64,000 bases of DNA from contig WSUB01000084.1 in NCBI GenBank assembly GCA_019633425.1, positions 62,001 through 126,000 of the forward strand. The letters run 5' to 3'. This document shows positions 25,179 through 35,887 of this stretch, one piece after another; position 1 is the stretch's first letter, and each line of letters starts with the position of its first letter. The notes under the pieces were generated by a model. The model worked only from the letters and a program-made list of their open reading frames with translations, had not been told where the DNA came from and searched no databases. Source of the DNA: Tulasnella sp. 424. Lineage: Eukaryota > Basidiomycota > Agaricomycetes > Cantharellales > Tulasnellaceae. The position numbers were made by a program, and so were the translations under genes.

Positions 25179-25490
25179 CTGCAGCTCCGCTCGTAATAAT
25201 CGCACTGCACAGGAGGCCCATCATTCAGTAATCTTTTTCGAGCACAGCATGCACGAGGTCCCCACCTCTTGCATTAAGAGCGTTTCGCTGAGCTTCTGAC
25301 CGTCGTAAGTTCTGGGTCTTGTGATTAATGTTAACTCGGCGGATTCGATCTTGGCTTGGTAGTAGGCCTTGAGACCACCCGCCTGTGTTGGTACTCGTAA
25401 TGTAGCGGCGGCTGGCATCTTCTTCGACTTCGTGTCTTGTAGTCGTGTCGAATCGGAATTGGAGAGGAAAGCGGCGAAAGTTGAAGTCGC
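25179..25490 (-). pseudogene. RPT6 5' fragment (repeat unit B)
   Basis: Copy of the first exon, first intron and start of the second exon of RPT6 (compare 21742-22040), including [20 protein letters not shown] and AKIESAELT. One A is missing in the run that encodes 'LTINHKTQN' in the intact gene, so the frame changes to [13 protein letters not shown]. The rest of the gene is absent. It is a passenger marking the edge of the duplicated block that carries FAD copy B. Confidence 0.8.
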
Positions 25491-25793
25491 GACTGGCGCC
25501 GCGAGGATGTCACATTTGTCGCCGGCGGAAACGATGGCGAAAATACTGATATTATGACAGCTTTCACCCCTTACTTTACTGCTCGAAAGGTTGCGATAAT
25601 GAAATCGGGTTTTTGCAATGGCGGAAATGGGCAAAAGGTGAAAGGCGAAAGGGTGGCTTTTTGTTTTCGACGAGCGAAAACAGCATCCCACTCTCGCCGC
25701 ATCTTTCGCCAATTGAAAGACTGGCGAAAACGCGCACAATATCACCGTTTCAGCAAGCGTTTTCGCCAGCGAAAAAGCGATACTCCTGGTGTG
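25474..25793. promoter_or_regulatory. GCGAAA-rich segment, absent next to the intact RPT6 (unit B)
   Basis: Seven GCGAAA hexamers (both orientations) lie within about 310 bp, several as GGCGAAA or AGCGAAA and two as a back-to-back pair (TTTTCGCCAGCGAAAA). At the intact RPT6 locus the flanks are joined directly ('gactgg' to 'gacgcg', near 22058). The motif resembles SBF (CGCGAAA) and E2F half sites. Whether it is a lost native promoter or an inserted element is unknown. An equivalent lies in unit C. Confidence 0.45.
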
Positions 25794-25960
25794 GGACGCT
25801 TACTCTGCTTGATCGTGTCCACGCTGAACCCTATGTTCGATTATGCTGCAGGATCTACTCCCCCAGCTAGAGACCCGGATGAGCTTAAACGGTGGACATT
25901 GAGAAGCGAATGGAGTCAAATATTTCTGTTTAGATCCAAGAAAATCTATGTGGATGTTAG

Positions 25961-28127
25961 CTACCACCCCAACCATTTCTTCCTCATCATCTTGACTACG
26001 ATCTTCGGTGAAAAGAGGTCCGTTCCGGGTGCAACCATCATGTTGACACTCCACCAAATTGCGTGAATATTAGGGTCCTACACAGGTATTCGAAGGAGGT
26101 TGAGTGATTGAAGGGAACAGGAGATATCGATGCTTCAGGTGTTCTTACCTCCCGACCGAGGAAAATGACATCACGTCCCCACGTCCTCATGAACGCGTTA
26201 TGGTTAAGGTCTTCCCCCTCCGTAGGAATGGTATTTGGCCAGCCATAGTCGTTTGCTCTGGTTCCGTCCCTGTTCGAATTGCGTTCCGCGTTTAGCCGCT
26301 TCTCAACTTGCGGACTTTCGAGAAGCCCTCGACTCACCACAGCCCCTCGACTCGGGGAGCCTCCCGATCGAAGAACAGCTTGCTAACGTTTGGAAGAGGA
26401 AGTTTGGATGGAATTCGACGCAGAACGGCGTCCAAGGTTGTGATATCAATGCACGTCTTGGTGATACCTTGGCCTGTCACGGGTTTCAATGGAGGGCGGC
26501 ACACAAGCTTCACGCCGAGATCATCTCACCATATACAGGATTCAACTTCATGATCGCATCTCCGATAGCAACGAAATTCTTCGGCAGGTCTTTAGCCATT
26601 TGCCATCGGATCCAGTTCAACAGGCCAACTTTCGCGTCGGCATAGAACGGGGTGCACTCCTCTTCATGCTCTTCCAAAAGGTCAAACAGTGCCCAGGTCC
26701 AATCTGGTAGATGCTCTTGTCCATCGAGAGATTGAACGTAAGCTCGAACCTCGGCCATGGAATGGGCTGCCCGGGGCCCATTCCAACCCCCAGTCGTGAT
26801 CAACACTAAAAAAGAACGATCAGAAATAAAGTCAAAGGGCACCCCAGTTGGGAAGGCTCACTCTGGTTCCTCTCCATAGTTACCAAGTAAAACGCCCTCG
26901 ACTCGCCAGCCACGGCGTCAGGAGTCATTGCGAGAATAACACCGATTTCATAGCCACCCGGTACAGGCCACTTGGCGCGTACGTGCTCAGGGAGCGTCCA
27001 AACACCCGTAGTGTACTTCATCTCCGGGTTATATTCGACCCGCAAGTCTGGTGAAACGGGGAATCCCACCGCGTTGAGAGCTTTGGAGAATCCCAGCTGA
27101 GTGGGTCCAGTTGCATCTGGAGAGTAAATATGAGTTAGTAGGCAAGATGACCTGCAGGGATGTCGACAGACCAATAACGAGGTCCCCTCGTTCCTCCGTT
27201 TCCGTAGTCTCCGTTCGTACAGTAACACCCCCAAGGCAATCACCATCCCGGATGAATCCAGTAACTGTCCCAGTTTCAAAGGTGACATTAGGCCGGCTAT
27301 GCTTTAGAGATCTTCTAATGAGAGTTTCCGTCGCTTCGCGGCTGATATTGAAGGTTAACGGAACTCCCTCCTTCACGTTCATATCGGTGTATGGGTCTTC
27401 AGTGTAGATACCGCCGTATCGGAACTTGAGGCGCATAACGGCAAGCCTACAGGGTAGCCCACGGTCAGACGCGTGGGGCAGTCTCAGGGCGGCAAGGGAC
27501 GCACGTCGGGCCTAAGCCAAAATGCTCCAGATGTACCGGTAGATTCGGGAACAGACGGCTTAGAGCCATGTGAACCGGCGGCTGGAGAACTAGGAACAAC
27601 GTGCGTCAGGACGAAAGAGGAACCGAGAAGAGAATTCCATACAGTTGGCCACATAGTATTGCATGATCCTCGTCCTGGGAGGAACGATCGCTTGATAGCC
27701 GTCGCTGGTAGTTCGATACTCTCGTTTCTCCGGGATCTCGGATCCATGCTCGTTCGCCCATGCCTCTGACTCCACTATTAGAACCGAGTCGAAATGGTCC
27801 GCACAGACCGCCGCGGCAAGCATTCCACCAACACTATTTGGAACGTCAGCCAATCAGGGATCAACAGTTGAACGCACCGTAGAAATGGAGGACCTACCTC
27901 CCACCGCATATGATTACTCTTCCTGGTATTTTACCACCTTTCCTTAGCTTATGCAAGTCCTCCACATCCCTTAAGATGGTCAATTTCGGGACAAGCATGA
28001 GCTCCCGAAGAATATAGCCAGCCAACTTGTAAAGAGCAACGGCCGATACCGCTACACCCAGTGCTTTGAGCGCTTTGCTTGCATGAGGGTCGTTGAGGAT
28101 GTACTCAACCCACTCGTCGGTATCCAT
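25961..28127 (-). CDS. FAD-dependent monooxygenase-like protein, copy B
   Basis: Near-identical paralogue of copy A with the same exon pattern. Start MDTDEWVEYILNDP at 28127; CGG-S-VGGMLAAAV spans the first splice site; then VLIVESEAWANEHG, LKFRYGGIYTEDPY, FNISREATETLIRR, ATGPTQLGFSKAL, WTLPEHVRAKWPVPGG and the GD motif NFVAIGDAIMKLNPVYG-QG. The final exon ends LGW at 25961. The intron in the middle uses a GTGCGT donor where copy A has GTCCGT. Splice sites checked at each junction keep the frame, so it appears functional. Only a few dozen amino acids differ from A and C. It heads the repeat unit that also contains the F-box genes at 28575 and 30184. Confidence 0.78.
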
Positions 28128-28574
28128 GTTGACAGCGATGGTGGGTGGCAATTGGAAACGAACGCCGTCAGCCACCGAAGGGCCCATTTTTAAATATCTC
28201 GCCCCCTGCTCCACGTGCGTATCCTCATTGATTTCATCATTCCCTGTCACGGAGACTGGAACGCCGTCTCTTGATATGGTCTTTGCTCCGGTCGTGTCGG
28301 AAATGATCTCGGTGGCTGGGAATTTAGACCCGAGAGAGGTCGAGGCGCTGTTTTAAATCAGGAGGTCCGAGGTTGCCGTCGGAGATCGGGGCTTCACCGC
28401 AACCCCACTCAGGGACCTCCTGATAACCACCAGGGTACCCACATCTGCCAACCTGAAACCTAATCAAACATCTATTGGTCTATAGGTTATTTGTCTATTC
28501 CTTACGACCGCGCTCGGTACGGTAACCGCTTCTACCTTGCTCGGTTCCCAAGGGATTTTGCGTCCACGTACGTG
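28128..28574. other. Divergent promoter region between FAD copy B and F-box gene B1
   Basis: About 450 bp between two divergent genes; the equivalent in unit C is 35441-35887. A minus-strand open frame extends the FAD gene upstream of 28127, but it is not conserved in frame among copies. No TATA box or other convincing motif was identified. Confidence 0.4.
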
Positions 28575-29971
28575 ATGCGTTCTAACAGTTTGAAACCCCC
28601 ATCGGCCGCCTCAAGCCCACAGCCAAACTTGAGGTCCAACATCAACAGCCTTTTTCCTCCCGAGTTGCTGGCGCTTGCTTTCAGCTTCATCGTATTTGAT
28701 GCAAGGGAAGAGATCTCGTTCGAGTTCCTCGGGGGACCGGATGCGGAGCAGCTGTGGAGGCAGTTCAGCCAAAGCCCCCTGCTAAACGCATCGCTCGTGT
28801 GCCGGGCTTGGTACACCCTAAGTCTCTGGACGTTTGTTGGCATCGACCTCAAATGGTCAAGTGCAATTGCCAGTGAGGGGTCAGAAATAGTCCCGTCGCC
28901 ACGGTCGATCATTCAAAGCAAGAAAGCGGAGATCCTACTCGAAAAGGGTGGTCGACTCCCTATCAGCGTGGCTATTTGTCCCGATCACATCGAAGACTTG
29001 GAAAGCATCAACCAAGAAATTCATAAACACTTGGAGCGACTGGAGACATTGTATCTCATCCCGTCGGACAAGAAGCTCTCCATGAAGTACGGTCCGAGTC
29101 GCTCGAATTTACATCAAACTCCCCCAAGTCAAGCTTTCAAGCTATTTTCACAACCTATGCCAAACTTGAAACGCCTTTCAGTTGATGCGTGCTTTGCACC
29201 TATCGTGTACGGCCGCAATCCGAGTCGCTTGCTGACCATTCGGCAGGCGGTGGACGCACCGAGACTTGAAAGCATCTTCTGTCGCACTCACCTCGTCACT
29301 CCTAGCTCTCCCACTCGACTTGCTTCCCTCTCCCTCGCCAGTGTTCAGCTCGACCGTTCCCAACAACCTTCCATGGAGTTCCCTCATCTCATCGACCTCC
29401 GGATTCAGCGTTGCGACCCAGGAGCCATCCTTTCCACCTTCTCAGCCCCTTCACTTAAATTGACAATTGGAACATGTACGACGCACCAGCCCAGCTCCCT
29501 CGTTATGACAACCTCCACGAGCTCCAATGGTTTGATCTGAGGCGGGACCCGGTTTTCGTCATGCTCTGCCAGCGTTGCCCCAATCTCAAACGCTATTCCA
29601 GCTACATCGAAGGCGATGAGGAGAGTGCCGTGACCGGTGAGGACGATCCACCACTGTCAGTGCTTGGGGTAGTTGATGGTGAAACGGCAAGAGGAGTGGA
29701 CACTTACCCCATGTGGCCAATGTTGGAGGAGGTTTTGTTCGATAGAGCTTCATGTGACGAGGTAGCGACGTTGCTCACCGCAATACCATCGATCAAAAGG
29801 GTTCGGATGCTCTGTCCAGTCGGGTGGTGTGACAAAGATGATCGAGAACAAGAGATGGAAAAGCTCGCGATGCTCAGGCAGAAGGTGGATGTGGCCATAA
29901 GACGCGAGCCATGGAAGGATGGTGGGGAGAAGGTGGATCCGATGGCTAGCTTCCTGCCTAAGGGCCATTAA
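28575..29971 (+). pseudogene. F-box/LRR-like gene B1, frameshifted
   Basis: Paralogue of the intact gene at 35888-37270. It begins MRSNSLKPPSAASSPQP, then INSLFPPELLALAFSF (F-box-like helix), SPLLNASLVCRAWYTL, then leucine-rich repeats such as PMPNLKRLSVDACF and EFPHLIDLRIQRCD. Near 29455-29475 several bases are missing relative to the other copy (which reads SLKRLIVCNWKKYDAP), so the frame shifts from SAPSLKLTIG into nonsense. The original frame resumes as YDAPAQLPRYDNLHELQW from about 29477 and ends at 29971. An in-frame loss of about five codons near 28810 (VIRDTARF region) is also visible. Both halves are otherwise well preserved, so the break is recent. A very short compensating intron cannot be fully excluded. 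Confidence 0.75.
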
Positions 29972-30183
29972 ATGTTAGTGTTAGCGTCGCTTCCAAGCCG
30001 TTAGGGGTGTAATTGACAGCGGCTAACTCTACATGGTTGCTGTTTATATTAATGTTGCCGTGCTACACGCACGCCTACTACTGTATCTATTCCCCATTCA
30101 TGCTTGACTTTGTTTGGCCAGGACGAGATGACTCACGATTCCAAACTTTCGCCACCCAATCCAAGGATCCCCAGCCCAGCAAT

Positions 30184-31482
30184 ATGCAAAACGCCTCAGA
30201 TCATCTTACAGACTCGGAAACTCCTACAAAAATAAACATTAACCAAATCATTCCACCCGAGCTCTTAGTCTTAATACTTGATTCTCTCTATTCCGAGGCA
30301 ATTGCCTCGATCCCTCTCGTCGTCACCAAATGCCCACCACTTGACCAGCACCCACTTCTCGACATGATGCTCGTGTGTAAATCTTGGCATCTGCTCATAA
30401 CGAATACGCCAACCTTCTGGACACTCATATGCGTCGGAGCTGGCACTGGACTTCGTGACGTAGACGAGGAGGGGCTAAAGGGTGCCCTTGGGAGGAGTGG
30501 GCAGTTGCCTCTCATGGCTATAATTGCTCCTGAATGTTTCACACGCTTTCAAGTCGTTCATGAGGCGTTGTGTAATGAGTTTCAACGACTCAGCACCCTC
30601 GCCTTTGTTGTGCCGGACAGAATTACACCGACGTGGCAAACGACCGGCGAGGATATCCGCCAGCTCCTCCGAAATCCATTGCCAAGTTTGAAGCGTCTTC
30701 ATGTAGGCCGGCTTCGCTTTGATCCAACGAACGGTTACGTCACCCTTCAGATCACAATAGACGCCCCTGAGCTCCGAGAGCTGTCTTCCGAGCGCCACTT
30801 CATCTTTCCGAAATTTCCTTCCTGTTTGACTTCCCTCTCCCTTACCTCAGTATCCAACAATTCCCTCGGGGTGCCACTTACCCCAGGCTGTCTCGAAATC
30901 CCCCTGTTGCTCGACCTCTGCATCTCCGAATGCAACCCTACACCCTTCCTCTTAGCCTTCATAACTCCCTCTCTCCGTAGGCTAGTGGTTACCTACGACG
31001 TTTCGATGATTGATGAACTGCCTCCTCCGCTTCGCGCTTACCCCAACCTTGAAGAATTGCAGTGGAGAGACAGAGGACCGGACATAACTTTCTCCACCCT
31101 CCTTTCCTTATGTCCCAACCTCACCCGTTATTCCAACTACCTGGTAGGCCGTGAAAAGGCAATAAATTTTCAATACATTCACACACCAGCGGAAATCCTC
31201 AGTCTCCTGCCGAATCACGCCGAAGCCCGGAGCCCCAGCAGTTGGCCTAGGCTCGAAGAAGTCCTCCTGGACATCGGGAGGTGCTCGGAGATCACCACCC
31301 TGATCGATGCTATACCTTCGATCAAAAGAGTCCGAGTGCTCAAGAGCCTTGCATCACGAACCGGAGAAGAAGAGGATCAGCTAGAGGAGGAACGGTTGCT
31401 CCCTTCGCTGCGGCAAAAGGTGGATCTTGCGTTCTGGCTGGACCCATGGAGTTCTTCTCCGGGAGGAAATGCATGTGGCTAA
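30184..31482 (+). CDS. F-box/LRR-like protein B2, about 432 aa
   Basis: Intronless. After a polar N-terminus (MQNASDHLTDSETPTKI) comes the F-box-like segment INQIIPPELLVLILDSLY, then MMLVCKSWHLLITNTPTFWT, typical of basidiomycete F-box proteins, followed by leucine-rich repeats (PLPSLKRLHVGRLRF, IPLLLDLCISECNP, YPNLEELQWRDRG, LCPNLTRYSNYL, IPSIKRVRVLKS). Such proteins are expected to act as substrate receptors of SCF ubiquitin ligases. The start at 30184 is preferred to a longer frame from 30013 because the frame upstream of this Met is not conserved in the paralogue at 37501, whereas everything downstream is. It follows F-box gene B1 by about 200 bp on the same strand. Confidence 0.85.
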   Translation: MQNASDHLTDSETPTKININQIIPPELLVLILDSLYSEAIASIPLVVTKCPPLDQHPLLDMMLVCKSWHLLITNTPTFWTLICVGAGTGLRDVDEEGLKGALGRSGQLPLMAIIAPECFTRFQVVHEALCNEFQRLSTLAFVVPDRITPTWQTTGEDIRQLLRNPLPSLKRLHVGRLRFDPTNGYVTLQITIDAPELRELSSERHFIFPKFPSCLTSLSLTSVSNNSLGVPLTPGCLEIPLLLDLCISECNPTPFLLAFITPSLRRLVVTYDVSMIDELPPPLRAYPNLEELQWRDRGPDITFSTLLSLCPNLTRYSNYLVGREKAINFQYIHTPAEILSLLPNHAEARSPSSWPRLEEVLLDIGRCSEITTLIDAIPSIKRVRVLKSLASRTGEEEDQLEEERLLPSLRQKVDLAFWLDPWSSSPGGNACG

Positions 31483-32479
31483 AATTCCCGGAGCCAGGGA
31501 TGTCTGTCCAACGCGACGAGCGCTTGAGGGCTACTGGGTGGACGATGTTGGAGACGTCTCAACGAGCATTTGATAGACCGGGCAACCGTTTGTCGTATTT
31601 AAATACGAAAATTAATTAAAGGAATTTGATTAGGGATTAGAGAATATTTAACAAATGTGAAACGACTCTGTATTTAGCAGGCGAGGTCGCTGCAACCACG
31701 TGGCATAGTCAACTTGCGCAGGTGTTTCAACTGAATTCAACAGAAGATAGGTCTTTACATAAGTCACCAATAGGACGATCGGTTGGAGCGATATTCATGG
31801 CAACTTACCAACTTCTTCGCCACAGATGACTTCGTCGCTGATGTACTAGTAGGAGGTTGGGCCCCCCGTATCCGTAGAGATAGGAGGGATAGAAATTACA
31901 GGAGGTGCTTTTGCTGAGTGTTAGGATTTTTAGAAAAGCGTACGTACGGAGTGTTAAGAATTTGTGAGGTGGATTAGCTTGAGTGAATGGGTGAGTTGCG
32001 TCTTCCCAACCACATTCTATAATCCAATACGGAACGCTTTCGGGATAGTCCGACACTCGTAGCACTTTGTGATGTAACTCGGCTCCAAAAGAGAATAGGA
32101 GAATGGCACTGAGTCCGTACGGAGTAAGGTCATCTGCGCTGTGAAGCCGCAACAGACCTACAGGCGCATCGTTGCTCGCTGGATTATGGTCTAGTCCCCG
32201 ATCTATAATGTATTAATATAGTAATAAGGGCACTTAAATATACAAAAAGCTTAACGCGACATTACTTCAGGCTTGGCGAGAACCTAGAAAGCGCCGAACT
32301 GTGGTCCACCCGTGGGTTAACATCGATCATCTCCCGCCTTCTACTCGCTTCCTGTGCAGGTGCATTTCCTAGAATAATCACGCACTATGCATGACTGTTG
32401 CAGTTAGTTTGGCCGCCGCTACAACCTACATTCTTTGGGATCTCATGCAGAAAGGCCTTGTGCCCAAACCTCTGGAGTC
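31483..32479. other. Intergenic region between repeat units B and C
   Basis: 31483-31620 is the 3' flank of F-box gene B2. 31640-32140 is unique DNA. Its minus strand has an open frame (31805-32152) and faint similarity to the stretch just upstream of the CVVM genes (for example GTGTCGGACTATCCCGAAAG against GTATCGGATCATCCCGACAG). From about 32143 a copy of 24830-25178 begins. No gene is called. Confidence 0.4.
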
Positions 32480-32793
32480 AGCTGTAGCTCCGCTCGTACT
32501 AATCGCACTGCACAGGAGGCCCATCATGCAGTAATCTTTTTCGAGCACGGCATGCATGAGGTCCCCACCTCTTGCATTAAGAGCGTTTCGCTGAGCTTCT
32601 GACCGTCGTAAGTTCTGGGTCTTGTGATTAATGTTAACTCGGCGGATTCGATCTTGGCTTGGTAGTAGGCTTTGAGACCACCCGCCTGTGTTGGTACTCG
32701 AAATGTAGCGGCGGCTGGCATCTTCTTCGACTTCGTGTCTTGTAGCCGTGTCGAATCGGAATTGGAGAGGAAAGCGGCGAAAGTTGAAGTCGC
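32480..32793 (-). pseudogene. RPT6 5' fragment (repeat unit C)
   Basis: Same fragment as 25179-25490, with the same one-base deletion and frame change ([13 protein letters not shown]), so B and C derive from one already damaged copy. It reads [20 protein letters not shown], with one more substitution. The rest of the gene is absent. Confidence 0.8.
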
Positions 32794-33096
32794 GACTGGC
32801 GCCGCGAGGATGTCACATTTGTCGCCGGCGGAAAGGATGGCGAAAATACTGATATTATGACAGCTTTCACCCCTTGCTTTACTGCTCGAAAGGTTGCGAT
32901 AATGAAATCGGGTTTTTGCAATGGCGGAAATGGGCAAAAGGTGAAAGGCGAAAGGGTGGCTTTTCGTTTTCGACGACCGAAAACAGCATCCCACTCTCGC
33001 CGCATCGTTCGCCAATTGAAAGACTGGCGAAAACGCGCACAATATTACCGTTTCAGCAAGCGTTTTCGCCAGCGGAAAAGGGATACTCCCGGTGTG
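32777..33096. promoter_or_regulatory. GCGAAA-rich segment (unit C)
   Basis: Copy of the segment at 25474-25793 with nearly all GCGAAA motifs kept; one copy is changed (GACGAGCGAAAAC in B is GACGACCGAAAAC here, and GCGAAAAAGCG is GCGGAAAAGGG). It sits between the RPT6 fragment and the 3' end of FAD copy C. Confidence 0.45.
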
Positions 33097-33263
33097 GGAC
33101 GCTCCCTCTGCTTGATCGTGTTCACGCTGAACCCTATGTTCGATTATGCTGCAGGATCTACTCCCCCAGCTAGAGACCCGGATGAGCTTAAACGGTGGTC
33201 ATTGAGAGGCAAATTGAGTCAAGTATTTCTATTTAGATCCAAGAAAGTCTATGCGGAGGTTAG

Positions 33264-35440
33264 CTACCACCCTAACCATTTCTTCCTCATCATCTTGACT
33301 ACGATCTTCGGTGAAAAGAGGTCCGTTGCGGGCGCAACCATCATGTTGACACTCCACCAAGTCGCGTGAATGTTAGGGTCCTATACGAGTATTCGAAAGG
33401 AGTTGGGTAATTGAGAGCAACAGAAGATATCGATGGTTCAAGTGTTCTTACCTCCCGACCGAGGAAAATGACATCACGCCCCCACGTCCTCATAAACGCG
33501 TTATGGTTAAGGTCTTCCCCCTCCGTAGGAATGGTATTTGGCCAGCCATAGTCGTTTGCCCTGGTTCCGCCCCTGTTCGAATCGCGTTCCACGTTTAGCC
33601 GCTTCCCAACTTGCGGACTTTCGAGAAGCCCTCGACTCACCACAGCCCCTCCACTCGGGGAGCCTCCCGGTCGAAGAACAGCTTGCCGACGTTTGGAAGA
33701 GGGAGTTTGGATGGAATTCGACGGAGAACAGCGTCCAAGGTTGTGATATCGATGCACGTTTTCGTGATACCTTGGCCTATCACGGATTCACGGCGTAAAT
33801 GCAGGGCAGCACACGAGCTTCACGTGGAGATCATCTCACCGTATACAGGATTCAACTTCATGATTGCATCTCCAATAGCAACGAAATTCTTCGGCAGGTC
33901 CTTAGCCATTTGCCATCGGATCCAGTTCAACGGACCGACTTTGGCGTCGGCATAGAACGGGGTGCACTCTTCCTCATGCTCTTCCAAGAGGTCAAACAGC
34001 GTCCAGGCCCAATATGGTAGATGTTCTTGTCCATCAAGGGATTGAACGAAGGCTCTGACCTCGGCCATGGAATGGGCGGTCTGGGGACCATTCCAACCCC
34101 CAGTCGTGATCAACACTAAGAAAGAACGATCAGGCATAAGGTCAAAGGGCTCCCTAGCTGCGAAGGCTTACTCTGGTTCCTCTCCATACCTACCAAGTAA
34201 AACGCCTTCGACTCGCCAGCCCCGGCGTCGGGAGTCATGTTGAGAATAACACCGAGTTCGTAGCCACCAGGTGCAGGCCACTTGGCACGTACGTGTTCGG
34301 GCACTGTCCAAACACCCGTAGTGTACTTCATATCTGGATCATATTCGACCCGCAAGTCTGGTGAAACGGGGAATCCCGCCGCGTTGAGAGCTTTGGAGAA
34401 TCCCAGCTGAGTGGGTCCAGTTGCATCTGGGGAGCGAAAATCAGTTAGTAGGCAAGATTATCTGCAGGGATGCCGACGGACCAATAACGAGGTCCCCTCG
34501 TTCCTCCGTGTCCGTAGCCTCCGTTCGTACAGTAACACCCCCGAGGCAGTCACCGTCCCGTATGAATCCAGTGACTGTCCCGGTTTTAAATGTAACATTA
34601 GGCCGGCTATGCTTTAGAGACCTTCTAATGAGAGTTTCTGTCGCTTCGCGGCTGATATTGAAGGTTAACGGAACTCCCTCCTTCACGTTCATATCGGTGT
34701 ATGGGTCTTCAGTGTAGATACCGCCGTATCGGAACTTGAGGCGCATGACGGCAAGCCTACAGGGTAGCCCACGGTCAGACACGTAGGGCAATCTCAGGGC
34801 AGCAAGGGACGCACGTCGGGCCCAAGCCGAAATGCTCCAGCTGTTCCGACAGATTCGGGAATAGACGATTCAGAGCCATGTGGACCGGTGGTTGGAGAAC
34901 TAGGGACAGAGGCTTGTCAGGGCAAAAAGAGAGCCGAGGAAACGAACTCCATACAGTTCAGCACATAGTATTGCATGATCCTCGTCCTGAGAGGAACGAC
35001 AGCTTGATACCCATCGCTGGTAGTTCGATACTCTCTTTTCTCCGGAATCTCGGATCCATGCTCATTCGCCCATGCCTCGGACTCCACTATTAGAACCGAG
35101 TCGAAATGGTCCGCACAGACCGCCGCGGCAAGCATTCCACCGATACTTTTTGGTGTATGAGCCCGTCAGAGATCAACAGTTGAACGCACCGGTAGAAATG
35201 GAGGACCTACCTCCCACCGCATATGATTACTCTTCCCGGTATTTTACCACCTTTCCTCGGTTTATGCAAGTCCTCCACATCCCTTAAGATAGTCAATTTC
35301 GGGACAAGCACGAGCTCCCGAAGAACATAGCCGGCCAACTTGTAAAGAGCAACGGCTGATGCCGTTACACCCAGTACTTTGAACGCTTTGCTTGCACGAG
35401 GATCTTTGAGGATGTACTCAACCCACTCGTCGATATCCAT
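33264..35440 (-). CDS. FAD-dependent monooxygenase-like protein, copy C
   Basis: Third minus-strand paralogue. Start MDIDEWVEYILKDP at 35440, CGG-S-IGGMLAAAV across the first intron, VLIVESEAWANEHG, LKFRYGGIYTEDPYTD, RPNVTFKTGTVTGF, ATGPTQLGFSKAL, WTVPEHVRAKWPAPGG, NFVAIGDAIMKLNPVYG, ANDYGWPNTIP and a terminal PGTDLFSP block with stop at 33264. Each splice site I checked is GT-AG and keeps the frame. The protein differs from A and B mainly in the N-terminal helix and in a few loops. It is the first gene of unit C and is divergent from F-box gene C1. Confidence 0.78.
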
Positions 35441-35887
35441 GTCGACAGCGATGGTGGGTGGAGGTGGGTGGCAATTGGAAACGAGTGCCGTCAGCCACCG
35501 AAGGACCCATTTTTATACCGCCCGCTGCTCCACATGCGTATCCTTATTTGATTTCCTCATTCCCTGTCACCGAGACTGGAACGCTGTCACTTTGTATGGT
35601 ACTTGCTCCGGTCGTGTCGGAAATGACCTCGACGGCTGGGAAAAAAAAAGACTCAAGCGCGGCGGAGGCGCTGTTCCGAACCAGGAGGTCGCCGCCAGAG
35701 ATCGGGGCGTCACAACAACCCCGCAAAGCAATCTTCTGATAACAACCACCAGAGTACCCACACCTGCCAACCTAATCGAACATCTGTTGGTAGGTTATTT
35801 ATTTATATCTTACGACAGCGCTCGGTAACGGTCATCGCTTCTACCTTGCTCGGTTCCCATCAAAGGGATTTTGAGCCCACGGCCGCG
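35441..35887. other. Divergent promoter region between FAD copy C and F-box gene C1
   Basis: Equivalent to 28128-28574. It contains a run of nine A (35640-35650). No gene. Confidence 0.4.

Noticed and set aside
30013..30183. Longer N-terminus for F-box gene B2 starting MTAANSTWLL
   Set aside because: The frame upstream of MQNASDH is not conserved in the paralogue at 37501, although the DNA is.
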